A DNA stretch of 64,000 nt from positions 62,001 through 126,000 of the forward strand of contig CAKVIE010000004.1 of the NCBI GenBank assembly GCA_934754505.1. The letters run 5' to 3'. A model generated the notes under the pieces. The model ran no database searches, was not told the DNA's origin, and worked only from the letters and a program-made list of their open reading frames with translations. This DNA comes from an uncultured Candidatus Melainabacteria bacterium. GTDB taxonomy: Bacteria; Cyanobacteriota; Vampirovibrionia; Gastranaerophilales; Gastranaerophilaceae. Made by a program: the position numbers and the translations under genes. Below are positions 1 to 7,792 of this stretch, one piece after another; position 1 is the first letter of the stretch; every line of letters starts with the position of its first letter.

Positions 1-806
1 ACCGCTTTGCATAGCGAGCATAATTGTTGAACCTGCAAAACCGCCTACTGCGGCAGAACCTGTAAATGCATCTTTTATAATCAATTTAATTGCTTCGGGA
101 ACAGCTGTTATGTTTGCAAAAATTATAAAAACCGAGCAGGCTATATAAAAAATAGCCATAAACGGAATTATTTTTCCCGTAACTTTTGAAATATTTTTTA
201 ATCCGCCAAAGATAATGCTTCCGACGATTATGGTCAAAATTATATTTGTAATTGCTTTTGGCGTTCCGAAGGTTATGTTTACGCTGTCAATAATTGCATT
301 TACCTGAGGGAATGTGCCTATTCCGAGGAATGCAACTAACATCGTTGCAACGGCAAAAAAGATTGCTAAAGGTTTGTATTTTTCGCCCATACCTTTTCTG
401 ATGTAATACATCGGACCGCCCGAGATATGGCGGTTTTTATCGACGGAGCGATATTTTACGGCAAGCACGCCTTCTGCGTATTTTGTTGCCATTCCGAAGA
501 ATGCGGCAACCCACATCCAAAACAATGCTCCGGGGCCGCCCATTTTGACAGCAGTTGCAACTCCAACGATATTTCCCGTTCCGACAGTTGCTGCAAGAGC
601 TACACAAAGTGATTTAAAACTCGAAACATCACCTTTGCCTTGATTTTCCGCTTTGAAAATTAATTTTAATGCGAGAGGAAGTCTTGAAACCTGCAAAAAT
701 CCTAATTTTACGGTCAAAAATATCCCCGTCCCGATTAATAAAATAATCAGCGGTGCACCCCATAAAAAAGAATCTATTTTATTTAATATTGATGTAACTG
801 CTTCCA
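1..806 (-). CDS. Sodium:alanine (AgcS-family) symporter, 3' part outside window
   Basis: Only about the first 268 residues are in the window; the gene continues beyond base 1. It is an inner-membrane Na+-coupled importer of alanine or glycine. Visible family signatures are GTGNIVGVATA followed by KMGGPGALFWMW, and GGPMYYIRKGMG, in a protein of repeated hydrophobic segments. The ATG at 806-804 fits the family N-terminus, although no clear Shine-Dalgarno precedes it; an in-frame GTG lies six codons upstream. An AT-rich stretch (TTAAAAT) just before the ATG could be a -10 box giving a very short leader. Na+-driven uptake fits the Na+-pumping decarboxylase encoded further on. No glycine riboswitch was recognised upstream. 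Confidence 0.9.
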
Positions 807-879
807 TTGCTGAATATTTTAACACGAACATTTTTTGTCGTGAAAACTTTTTTGAAAATTTTAATTTTGGGAATAAGAA

Positions 880-912
880 ATGTCCGTTTTTGACGTATCC
901 GTTTTGTATAAT
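880..912 (+). promoter_or_regulatory. Promoter-like motif, left copy, driving candidate sRNA
   Basis: The block ATGTCCGTTTTTGACGTAT, then 8 bases, then TATAATAAA recurs in inverted orientation at 1131-1166 with about 29 of 36 positions identical. TATAAT (907-912) is a perfect -10. The conserved upstream part is spaced too closely to be a normal -35, so it may be an activator site. Function is inferred from the paired arrangement. Confidence 0.4.
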
Positions 913-918
913 AAAAAT

Positions 919-1024
919 GTAGGGTAAATATCCTATAATCCGCAGCGAACGTTGCTGCGAAAAAATAAGCCTTGCTGGCGAATGGTTTCATTTTTGGCGG
1001 AAGATTATACATCTTCCGTTTTTT
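919..1024 (+). ncRNA. Candidate small RNA (about 105 nt), plus strand
   Basis: No plausible gene lies between 807 and 1258. Downstream of a TATAAT box the sequence folds into CGCAGC/GCTGCG (943-961) and ends in CGGAAGAT-tatac-ATCTTCCG followed by six T (998-1024), a clear intrinsic terminator. The unit looks like a free-standing short transcript. It faces a second candidate at 1037-1127, separated by 12 bases. No known RNA family was recognised. Confidence 0.4.
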
Positions 1025-1036
1025 ATGGCAAATTTC

Positions 1037-1127
1037 AAAAAAAAGGTGATTATTAATATAATCACCTCGATAACAGTTAGTTAATAGAAAGGAGCATCAC
1101 AAAACCTGTGAGGTTTGTGATGGTGAT
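1037..1127 (-). ncRNA. Candidate small RNA (about 90 nt), minus strand
   Basis: Read leftward, this begins just after a TATAAT (1139-1134). It contains a hairpin CATCACAA...TTGTGATG with inner ACCT/AGGT (1122-1095) and ends in AGGTGATTAT-N4-ATAATCACCT (1067-1044) followed by seven T, a strong terminator. The early ATCACC could pair with the terminator arm GGTGAT, so an attenuator-like switch is possible. The downstream gene in this orientation is the AgcS symporter at 806, so a structured leader is an alternative to an independent sRNA. Confidence 0.4.
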
Positions 1128-1130
1128 TTT

Positions 1131-1166
1131 TTTATTATAAATGCCCAATACGTCAAAATCGGACAT
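1131..1166 (-). promoter_or_regulatory. Promoter-like motif, right copy (inverted)
   Basis: The reverse complement reads ATGTCCGATTTTGACGTAT, 8 bases, TATAATAAA, matching the copy at 880-912. It points left into the candidate sRNA at 1127-1037. Two near-identical promoters facing each other over two terminated hairpin units is hard to explain by chance. Confidence 0.4.
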
Positions 1167-1188
1167 AGAAAATAAAAATTTTTCACAC

Positions 1189-1235
1189 AAAAAAAAGCCC
1201 TCGAATGAGGGCTGAAAATATTTTAGAGAGAGAGA
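1189..1235 (-). terminator. CU-tract plus intrinsic terminator, cassette copy A
   Basis: On the minus strand a run of CT repeats (1235-1225) precedes GCCCTC-attc-GAGGGC (1212-1197) and eight T. The 29 bases 1186-1214 recur exactly at 63521-63549, and a close variant is at 42185-42231. It terminates the 147-aa orphan gene. Confidence 0.85.
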
Positions 1236-1258
1236 TAGATAATAAATATTTGTTAAAG

Positions 1259-1702
1259 TTAAGCTTGGAATTTAGGAACTGAATTTTTGATAGCGGATTC
1301 TTCGGTTTTCTTAACTTGTTCAAGCTCGTTTTGAGTAGCGTTGAGTTGAGTTTGTAAACGTTCTCTTTGCAAATCGAGCTGAGTTTGAATAGAGTTCATT
1401 TGGTTGATTTCAGCGGTTAATTTAACAGTGTTAGCGGAAGATTCAGCGAGTGCTTTGTTCATTTCTGCTTCAGCCGCTTTAACTTGAGCATCTGTTATAT
1501 TAGCTTGAGAAATAGTTTTAGCGTATGTATCGTAAGCTTTTTGTTGAGCTTGAGAAGATTGTTGAGCTCTTTGAGATTCTTTAGCGAAGATTGAATCAGT
1601 CAAAGTGTAGCATTTTTCGGAAATATTCATTAAGTTAGCGTTACACTTGTTCAAGCGTGAAGTTAAAGCCAATTTTCTTGATGTGAATAATGCGTAACCC
1701 AT
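1259..1702 (-). CDS. Orphan alpha-helical coiled-coil protein, 147 aa
   Basis: No family recognised. The protein has no signal peptide or membrane segment. Residues 1-40 contain two cysteines (in NKCNAN and SEKCYT). The rest is rich in Gln, Ala, Glu, Asn and Ser and almost free of proline or aromatics, and residues 80-135 show heptad-like hydrophobic spacing, so a long coiled coil is likely. The leader contains two GAGAGA motifs and a perfect hairpin AAAGAC-gaaa-GTCTTT (1742-1727); the start follows TTGAGGACGTT. It is one of three small genes in the window sharing the same promoter block and terminator. Its coding sequence does not resemble the other two. Role unknown; structural or secreted filament-like protein is speculation. 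Confidence 0.7.
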   Translation of the reverse strand: MGYALFTSRKLALTSRLNKCNANLMNISEKCYTLTDSIFAKESQRAQQSSQAQQKAYDTYAKTISQANITDAQVKAAEAEMNKALAESSANTVKLTAEINQMNSIQTQLDLQRERLQTQLNATQNELEQVKKTEESAIKNSVPKFQA

Positions 1703-1762
1703 AACGTCCTCAATCTCTCTAATTCTAAAGACTTTCGTCTTTATTTTTTTTAATCTCTCATA

Positions 1763-1828
1763 CTTTTATAAAAACATTGGATATGAAATAATTGACTTTT
1801 TGTATATACCAAACTTAACAAAAGTTAA
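1763..1828 (-). promoter_or_regulatory. Shared orphan-gene promoter block, copy A
   Basis: Minus strand: the palindrome TTAAC-tttt-GTTAA, then TATATACAAAAAGTCAATT, then TTTCATAT and a -10-like TTTTTATAAAAG. Nearly the same series of motifs lies before the 24-aa gene (41948-42014) and the 55-aa gene (63944-63881). The palindrome looks like an operator for a dimeric regulator. Confidence 0.65.
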
Positions 1829-2104
1829 TAAAACCTAAAAGCCTTTTGAACAGTGAATTTGCAGTAAGATTTTGTTTTGGAGTAAAAAATTGCTGAAAAT
1901 GCATCAAAAATTTATTGATTTTTTGAAGAAATGTGTGTCGATTTTTTAATTCAAATTTTATCCGCAAGAACAACATTAAGAAATGTTAAGAAAGATATAT
2001 ATTGAAAATACCAATGATAACAATAGTTTTGGAAGTTGTAAAAAATCCAAAAAGCATGTCATGGCAAGGAAAAAGGCAATAAATTGAGGTTGAAATTGTT
2101 TATA

Positions 2105-2145
2105 TAGGAGAGAGAAATTTTAGAGAGAAATTCAAGGAGAGAATA
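2105..2145 (+). promoter_or_regulatory. GAGAGA-repeat leader and ribosome-binding site
   Basis: Three GAGAGA-type motifs precede the ATG at 2146; the last, AAGGAGAG, is at Shine-Dalgarno distance. Upstream, 1975-2015 holds TTAAGAAATGTTAAG followed by ATATATA, resembling the palindrome plus TATATA of the shared promoter block but without its AAAAAGTCAAT part. The rest of 1830-2104 shows no gene. Confidence 0.45.
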
Positions 2146-3090
2146 ATGGTCGCAATCAGTAATTTATATGCAAATAAAATTCAAACATTGCAAGTTGCAC
2201 AAATGGCGAAATCGGGACAAATTGATGAAACGCAACTTTCATTATTTTCGGAAACAACAGGAATTTCTCAAGGAATGCTCGACGGTTCTTGCACAGACGG
2301 TGCAGATGACGGTAAAATTTCATTTGATGAAGGTGCAAAGAGCTTTTTAAAAGGTGCTGTAAAATCACTTGTTCCTACATCATTCGGTGATTTTCTTAAA
2401 AAGGCGGCAATTGGTGTAGGTTGTGCGGCATTAATTGCAGTAACAGGCGGTGCAGCAACTCCGTTCATTATCGCAGGCGGTGCTATTGCAGGCGGTATTC
2501 AAGCCGGTAAAGGTATTTATAACGCAACACAAGCAAAGACAGATGCCGAAGCAAAAGCAGCTATGGAAGATGTTGGTGGCGGTGCAACAACAATCGCTGC
2601 ATCAGTAGTTGCAGGCAAAGCTTACACAAGCTCAACAGGCAATGCTCTTATCGGAAAAGGAAGTTTATCAACTTATAAAAATGCGGCAACTCAATCAGCA
2701 GCAAACGTAAAAACAAACTTCGGCAACCTTACATCTTCTGCAAAAACAGCAGCATCAAACATTAAAGCAAACGTAAAATCTTCATTTGACAACTTCAAAA
2801 CAAAATATTCAACAGAAGATGTATCAACTTCTTCAACAGCAAATGCTCAACCGAAATCAGGTCAAAAGTTATTAATGTCAAAAGATGCAAAAGCAGCATC
2901 AACAACTCCGGAATACACAGCAAAGCAAATTAAGACAGCTTACAGAGAAGCAACAAAGAAATTTCACCCCGATATGGGCGGCAGCAATGAAATTATGCAA
3001 GAATTGAATGTTCTTAACGACAACGCAGCAAAAACAGGCAACTATTCAGAATTGATTAAATTCTTCCAAACACACAACATTCCTGTATAG
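2146..3090 (+). CDS. J-domain protein with EF-hand-like loop and glycine-rich hydrophobic core
   Basis: 314 aa, not a standard DnaJ. Residues 51-62 form a 12-residue EF-hand-like loop (D-G-A-D-D-G-K-I-S-F-D-E, position 3 degenerate). Residues about 80-125 are hydrophobic with Gly/Ala spacing of a glycine zipper (GGAATPF, AGGAIAGGIQAG), so membrane contact or oligomerisation is possible. Residues 160-240 are low-complexity Ser/Thr/Ala/Lys. The C-terminus carries a J-domain: KQIKTAYREATKKF then HPD at 274-276, the motif that stimulates Hsp70 ATPase. There is no Gly/Phe region, zinc finger or client domain of classical DnaJ. The gene stands alone with its own leader and terminator. A surface or secreted Hsp70-co-opting protein is one speculation; the cellular role is unknown. 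Confidence 0.8.
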   Translation: MVAISNLYANKIQTLQVAQMAKSGQIDETQLSLFSETTGISQGMLDGSCTDGADDGKISFDEGAKSFLKGAVKSLVPTSFGDFLKKAAIGVGCAALIAVTGGAATPFIIAGGAIAGGIQAGKGIYNATQAKTDAEAKAAMEDVGGGATTIAASVVAGKAYTSSTGNALIGKGSLSTYKNAATQSAANVKTNFGNLTSSAKTAASNIKANVKSSFDNFKTKYSTEDVSTSSTANAQPKSGQKLLMSKDAKAASTTPEYTAKQIKTAYREATKKFHPDMGGSNEIMQELNVLNDNAAKTGNYSELIKFFQTHNIPV

Positions 3091-3114
3091 TTCACAAGAT
3101 AAAAGATTTAGAAA

Positions 3115-3144
3115 ATGCGGGCAAAACATGCCCGTATTTTTTTG
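3115..3144 (+). terminator. Intrinsic terminator after J-domain gene
   Basis: ATGCGGGCA-aaaca-TGCCCGTAT followed by a T run. It separates the J-domain gene from the ABC-F gene. Confidence 0.85.
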
Positions 3145-3229
3145 TTTATTTGACGGAATAAAAATTTTATAAGAACATATAATTTATACAGATTAAAATA
3201 ATACAGATAAAAATGGGCGAGAGCGAAAT

Positions 3230-4909
3230 ATGATAACAGTAAGTGATTTAAGCATAAGATTTGGAACGGAGCCGTTATTTGAGCATGTTAATTTGAAATT
3301 TTCGGCGGGAAATTGTTACGGATTAATCGGGGCGAACGGTTCGGGAAAAAGTACGTTGTTAAAGGTTTTATCGGGAGAGCTTGAACCTACATCGGGAGAA
3401 GTTCATATCCAAAAAAATCAGAGAATAGCGGTATTGAAGCAGAACCATTTTGAATTTGATGAGTTTACTGTTATTGATACGGTCATAATGGGTCATAAAA
3501 AGTTATACGGCATAATGCAGGAGAAAGATGCACTTTATATGAAGCCTGATTTCAATGATGCAGACGGAATGAGGGTTGCGGAGTTAGAGGCTGAATTTGC
3601 GGAGCTTGACGGCTGGCAAGCGGAATCTTCTGCTGCATCATTGTTGAGCGAACTCGGAATTGACAATGCCTTACATTATGAAAAGATGTCAGAGCTTTCA
3701 GGCAGTGAAAAAGTCAGAGTATTGCTTGCACAGGCATTGTTTGGAAATCCTGATATTTTGCTGCTTGATGAACCTACGAACCACCTTGATATAAAGACTA
3801 TAAATTGGCTTGAAGAATTTTTGATTAATTTTTCAAATACGGTTATTGTAGTATCTCACGATAGAAAATTTTTGGATAAAGTTTGTACGCACATTGCGGA
3901 TATTGATTATAAAAATATCAGAATTTATGCGGGTAATTACAGCTTTTGGCAGCAGGCAACCCAGCTTATAAAGAAGCAGAGAGAAGAACAGAATAAGAAA
4001 ATCGAAGAAAAAATGGAAGAGCTCAAAACTTTTATTGCGAGATTTTCTGCGAATGCTTCAAAGGCAAGTCAGGCGACTTCAAGAAAAAATATGTTGAATA
4101 AACTTTCTCTTGAGGAAATTGTGCCGTCAAGCAGACAGTATCCGAGAATCAGATTTAATTACGTCAAAATCCCCGGCAGAGATGTTTTGACGGTTAAAGA
4201 TTTGAAGAAAACACACGAGGGCGAAACTTTAATCAGAACGTTGTCTTTTGATGTTGTTCAGGGTGAAAAAGTTGCATTTTTGGCAAAAGACCCGATGATT
4301 TTGACGACGTTATTTAATATGCTTGAGGGGCTTGAGGAGCCTGATTCCGGTGAAATCAGATGGGGTGTTACGGCAACTCATGATTATTTTCCGAAAGATA
4401 ATACAAAATATTTTGATACGGATATAAATTTAATTGAGTGGCTCGGACAATATTCTCAAGACCAACATATAAATTATTTAAGAGGTTATTTAGGCAGAAT
4501 GTTGTTTTCGGGCGAAGATGCCGAAAAATCCGCAAGAGTTTTGTCAGGCGGCGAAAAAGTTCGATGCATGCTTGCAAAAATGATGGTCGAGGAGAGAAAT
4601 GTTCTTATAATGGACGAGCCGACAAACCACTTGGATTTGGAGTCGATTACGGCTTTGAACAATGCTTTGATTGATTTTTCGGGAACAGTATTTTTCACTT
4701 CGCAAGATTATCAATTTATAAATACCGTTGCGGATAGAATTATAGAAATTTCACCGAACGGCTATGTAAATTACAAAATGAAATATGAAGAATATTTAGA
4801 AGATGAAAATGTTCAAAAAAGAAGAAAAATGCTTTATGAACCCATGAATTTCGGCAAATCCGATAAATCAAAACAAAACTTAAAATCTTCAAAAACCTCG
4901 AAAAAATAG
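3230..4909 (+). CDS. ABC-F family ATPase (YkpA/YbiT-type)
   Basis: 559 aa, soluble, two ATP-binding cassettes and no membrane domain, as in ribosome-associated ABC-F proteins that act on stalled or antibiotic-bound ribosomes. The first cassette has Walker A GANGSGKST, signature LSGSEKVR and Walker B with DEPTNHLD. The linker (about residues 245-300) is Lys/Glu-rich. The second cassette keeps signature LSGGEKVR and MDEPTNHLD, but where Walker A should be it reads FLAKDPMILTTLF, with no GxxGxGKS/T. I recall a degraded second P-loop, with the following WGVT and YFPKDN motifs, from the YkpA-like branch, so this is probably not decay. The Lys/Ser-rich tail is typical. The start is ATG at 3230, with a weak Shine-Dalgarno. 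Confidence 0.9.
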   Translation: MITVSDLSIRFGTEPLFEHVNLKFSAGNCYGLIGANGSGKSTLLKVLSGELEPTSGEVHIQKNQRIAVLKQNHFEFDEFTVIDTVIMGHKKLYGIMQEKDALYMKPDFNDADGMRVAELEAEFAELDGWQAESSAASLLSELGIDNALHYEKMSELSGSEKVRVLLAQALFGNPDILLLDEPTNHLDIKTINWLEEFLINFSNTVIVVSHDRKFLDKVCTHIADIDYKNIRIYAGNYSFWQQATQLIKKQREEQNKKIEEKMEELKTFIARFSANASKASQATSRKNMLNKLSLEEIVPSSRQYPRIRFNYVKIPGRDVLTVKDLKKTHEGETLIRTLSFDVVQGEKVAFLAKDPMILTTLFNMLEGLEEPDSGEIRWGVTATHDYFPKDNTKYFDTDINLIEWLGQYSQDQHINYLRGYLGRMLFSGEDAEKSARVLSGGEKVRCMLAKMMVEERNVLIMDEPTNHLDLESITALNNALIDFSGTVFFTSQDYQFINTVADRIIEISPNGYVNYKMKYEEYLEDENVQKRRKMLYEPMNFGKSDKSKQNLKSSKTSKK

Positions 4910-4993
4910 GTAATAGCAAGGGTTGTTAAAATTTGTTTATAAATTTAAAAAAATAAGTGTGTAATATACATTTGTTTGTTATACAATTATGGC

Positions 4994-5734
4994 ATGGAGA
5001 AGTATAACGTTATACATTTTAATAGCTTAAATTCCACTAATACCTATTCTCTTGAGCATTTTAGCGAACTAAAAGACAGAGATGTTGTGGTCACTGACGT
5101 TCAAACGAGCGGCAGAGGACGTTTTGATAGAGTTTGGCAAGGCACTTCTTCAGAAAATTTATATATGACTTTTGTAATAAAGCCCGAAACAGTTGATAAC
5201 TATCCGTTTATGAATTTAACACAATATCTTTCGGTTGTGATAAACAGGATTTTGAATAAAAAATATGCAATTATGTCGAATATAAAATGGCCTAATGACA
5301 TTTTATTTAACGGTAAAAAGATTTCAGGCATACTTGCGGAAACAAAGATTGAAAACAATATGTTAAAAGGTGTTGTTTTAGGTGTGGGGATTAATTTGAA
5401 CACTTCACCTTCGGAAATTATACCAAATGCAATATCTTTAAAGGAAATTTCTGGTAAAACGATTGATAAAGATGAATTTATGACCGATGTTTTGTCTGAA
5501 TTTTATAATAATTATGATAAATTTGTTGAAAACGGATTTAATTATATATATGACGAATATTCAAAAATGTGCTGTTTTAATGAAGAATTAAAGATAGGAA
5601 ATTCTTATAAAGAGGGCGAATTTTCGGTATATAAATTCAGAAAATTAAACGAGGACGGAACATTAACGGTTTCGGAAATCGGTAAAGAAAAGAACAAGGA
5701 TATTAAGATAGTAAGCGGAGATATATTATGTTAG
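4994..5734 (+). CDS. birA: Biotin--protein ligase (BirA, catalytic type)
   Basis: 246 aa from ATG 4994; an upstream TTG at 4976 would add six residues, but family N-termini start near MEKYNVIHF. It activates biotin with ATP and attaches it to a lysine of biotin carrier domains. Signatures: the biotinyl-AMP loop in TSGRGRFDRVW, the substrate motif KWPNDILFNGKKISGIL, and a short C-terminal SH3-like domain. There is no N-terminal DNA-binding domain, so it is a group I enzyme and not a repressor. It overlaps oadG by seven bases and is followed by oadA, whose C-terminal biotin domain is the obvious substrate. Confidence 0.95.
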   Translation: MEKYNVIHFNSLNSTNTYSLEHFSELKDRDVVVTDVQTSGRGRFDRVWQGTSSENLYMTFVIKPETVDNYPFMNLTQYLSVVINRILNKKYAIMSNIKWPNDILFNGKKISGILAETKIENNMLKGVVLGVGINLNTSPSEIIPNAISLKEISGKTIDKDEFMTDVLSEFYNNYDKFVENGFNYIYDEYSKMCCFNEELKIGNSYKEGEFSVYKFRKLNEDGTLTVSEIGKEKNKDIKIVSGDILC

Positions 5735-5946
5735 AAGAAGGCTTGATTTTAATGTGTGTCGGAATGGGAACGGTATTTGCGTTCTTGGTGATACTTTGGT
5801 TTGCAGTATTCTGCATGAGCAAAGTTGTAGTGTTCTTGAATAAAATATTCCCTGAACAAACGGCAGTTGCGGCAGCACCCGTTAAGTCGGCAAACAATGA
5901 TGTTGAAACAGCAATCGCTATTGCTGCGGCAAAGTTAAAAAGATAA
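5728..5946 (+). CDS. oadG: Oxaloacetate decarboxylase gamma subunit-like protein
   Basis: 72 aa with a single membrane helix (about residues 5-38) followed by a short Ala/Lys-rich cytoplasmic tail, as in OadG/GcdG. The gamma subunit anchors the carboxyltransferase subunit to the beta membrane subunit. Its ATG overlaps the birA stop (ATGTTAG), implying translational coupling. Sequence conservation in this family is low, so the call rests on size, topology and position immediately before oadA. Confidence 0.85.
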   Translation: MLEEGLILMCVGMGTVFAFLVILWFAVFCMSKVVVFLNKIFPEQTAVAAAPVKSANNDVETAIAIAAAKLKR

Positions 5947-5973
5947 ATTTTATTGGTATAAGAGGAAAAGATA

Positions 5974-7782
5974 ATGGCAAAAAAACAAATTAAAGTAATG
6001 GATACGTCATTCCGTGACGGATTTCAATCAATATACGGGGCAAAAGTTCTCGTAGATGATTTTATTCCTGCACTTCAAGCAGCTGCAGATGCCGGTATCA
6101 GACATTTTGAAACAGCAGGCGGTGCAAGATTTCAAGCTCCGATATTTTTCTGTAATGAAAATGCATTTGAAACAATGGACAAAATCAGAGCAGCGGTTGG
6201 ACCTGATGTAACGTTGCAATCACTCGCAAGAGGGGTAAATGTTGTAGGTTTGAATTCACAACCGAGAGATGTTATTGATTTACACGCAAAAATGTTTGCA
6301 AAACACGGTGTTAATGTTGTCAGAAACTTTGATGCTTTGAACGATGTAAACAACCTTATTGATTCGGCAAACAGCATTAAAAAACACGGCATGAACCACG
6401 AAGTTACAATCACAATGATGGAACTTCCTTACGGTTGCGAAGGTGCTCATGACGTTGCTTTCTATGAAAGAGTTTTGAGAAACATTTTGGATTCGGGACT
6501 TCCTTTTGATTCATTGGCATTCAAAGATGCATCAGGAACTTCAAATCCGAGAAAAGTTTATGAAACTGTTAAAATGGCTCGTGAAATTTTGGGACAAGAT
6601 GCACATATCCGTTTCCATTCGCACGAAACAGCAGGAACAGGCTTAGCAGCATATTTGGCAGCTCTCGACGGCGGTGCTGACGGTATTGACCTTGCAATGA
6701 AACCGGTATCAGGCGGAACTGGTCAACCCGATATTATTTCAATGTGGCACGCTTTGAAGGGTACTGACTATGATTTAGGCTTGGATATTAAGAAAGTTAT
6801 GGAAACGGAAGAAATCTTTAAAGATTGTATGAAAGACTACCCGATTTCACCGATTTCATTGGCAGTAAACCCGATATTAATTCAAGCTCCGTTACCGGGC
6901 GGTGCAACAGCAACTACGGTAAACCAATTAAAAGATATGGGTATGCTTGATAAATTCCCGAAATTGATTGCAAATATGAAAGAAGTTGTTGAAAGAGGCG
7001 GTTATGCAACATCTGTAACACCTGTTTCACAATTCTATGCACAACAATCATTCTTGAACGCAATCAGCGAACATCCTTGGGATAACGCAAACCCCGGTTA
7101 TGCTAAAATGCTCTTGGGTTACTTTGGAAAAACTCCTTGTGAACCCGATCCTGAGCTTGTAAAATGGGCAGAAGAAAAATTAAATATGCAGCCGACAACA
7201 GAAAAAGTTGTTGATTTGAACGAAAAAGATCCTCAAAAAGGACTTAAAGCAGCTGAAGAAAGATTGAAAGCAGCAGGATTGCCTGTTACTGATGAAAACT
7301 TATTCATCGCAGCAGCTTGTAAAGACGGAGAAGTTGATAAAGGTATTGATTTCTTGTTGGGTAAAGGTGTTGTGTCTGTTGATAAATCGGCAGGTAAAGC
7401 AAAAGCAGCAGCAACATCAAGTTCAGATGCTTGTACGGTAACGGTAAACGGTAAAAAATTCGGCGTTAAATTCAACGGTGATAAGGCTGTTGTAAACGGA
7501 AAAGAATACACTGTTGATATTAAAGACGGTATTGAAGAAACTTCATCAGCAGCAGCTGCAAGCGGAGAAGGTCAAGAAATTAAAGCTCCGATGCCCGGTG
7601 CAGTATTAAGAGTTTTGAAATCAGTCGGTGACGAAGTTGCAGAAAACGAAGAAATCATTGTTATTGAAGCAATGAAGATGGAAACTCCGATTAAATCACC
7701 TGTTGCAGGAACGATAACATCACTTTCAGTTGCACAAGGCGATAAAGTTCAAACCGGACAAGTAATGGCAACTGTCGGTTAG
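5974..7782 (+). CDS. oadA: Oxaloacetate decarboxylase alpha subunit (carboxyltransferase plus biotin domain)
   Basis: 602 aa. Residues 1 to about 460 are a carboxyltransferase TIM barrel: DTSFRDGFQS at the N-terminus (usual form DTTLRDAHQS), AFKDASG, and the metal-binding HSHETAGTG. Residues about 465-530 form an Ala/Ser-rich linker, and the C-terminus is a biotinyl domain with EAMKMET, the biotinylated lysine being K568. The reaction moves CO2 from oxaloacetate to biotin, giving pyruvate; the beta subunit then releases the CO2 and pumps Na+. A 5S transcarboxylase or pyruvate carboxylase role is less likely because oadG and oadB flank it. A good ribosome-binding site (AGAGGAAAAG) precedes the ATG. 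Confidence 0.95.
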   Translation: MAKKQIKVMDTSFRDGFQSIYGAKVLVDDFIPALQAAADAGIRHFETAGGARFQAPIFFCNENAFETMDKIRAAVGPDVTLQSLARGVNVVGLNSQPRDVIDLHAKMFAKHGVNVVRNFDALNDVNNLIDSANSIKKHGMNHEVTITMMELPYGCEGAHDVAFYERVLRNILDSGLPFDSLAFKDASGTSNPRKVYETVKMAREILGQDAHIRFHSHETAGTGLAAYLAALDGGADGIDLAMKPVSGGTGQPDIISMWHALKGTDYDLGLDIKKVMETEEIFKDCMKDYPISPISLAVNPILIQAPLPGGATATTVNQLKDMGMLDKFPKLIANMKEVVERGGYATSVTPVSQFYAQQSFLNAISEHPWDNANPGYAKMLLGYFGKTPCEPDPELVKWAEEKLNMQPTTEKVVDLNEKDPQKGLKAAEERLKAAGLPVTDENLFIAAACKDGEVDKGIDFLLGKGVVSVDKSAGKAKAAATSSSDACTVTVNGKKFGVKFNGDKAVVNGKEYTVDIKDGIEETSSAAAASGEGQEIKAPMPGAVLRVLKSVGDEVAENEEIIVIEAMKMETPIKSPVAGTITSLSVAQGDKVQTGQVMATVG

Positions 7783-7792
7783 GAGGTCGAAA

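Noticed and set aside
880..912. TTGACG and TATAAT as a normal sigma-70 promoter pair
   Set aside because: The spacer is only 11 bases, too short; only the -10 is used in my interpretation.
779..1012. 77-codon minus-strand ORF upstream of the symporter
   Set aside because: Covers the hairpins and the motif of the candidate sRNA, has biased codons and no ribosome-binding site; better explained by structured non-coding DNA.
807..1130. Glycine riboswitch upstream of agcS
   Set aside because: Characteristic aptamer core sequences were not found on the minus strand.
3230..4909. ABC-F pseudogene because of missing second Walker A
   Set aside because: The frame is open and the other motifs of cassette 2 are intact; the change appears typical of a known branch.
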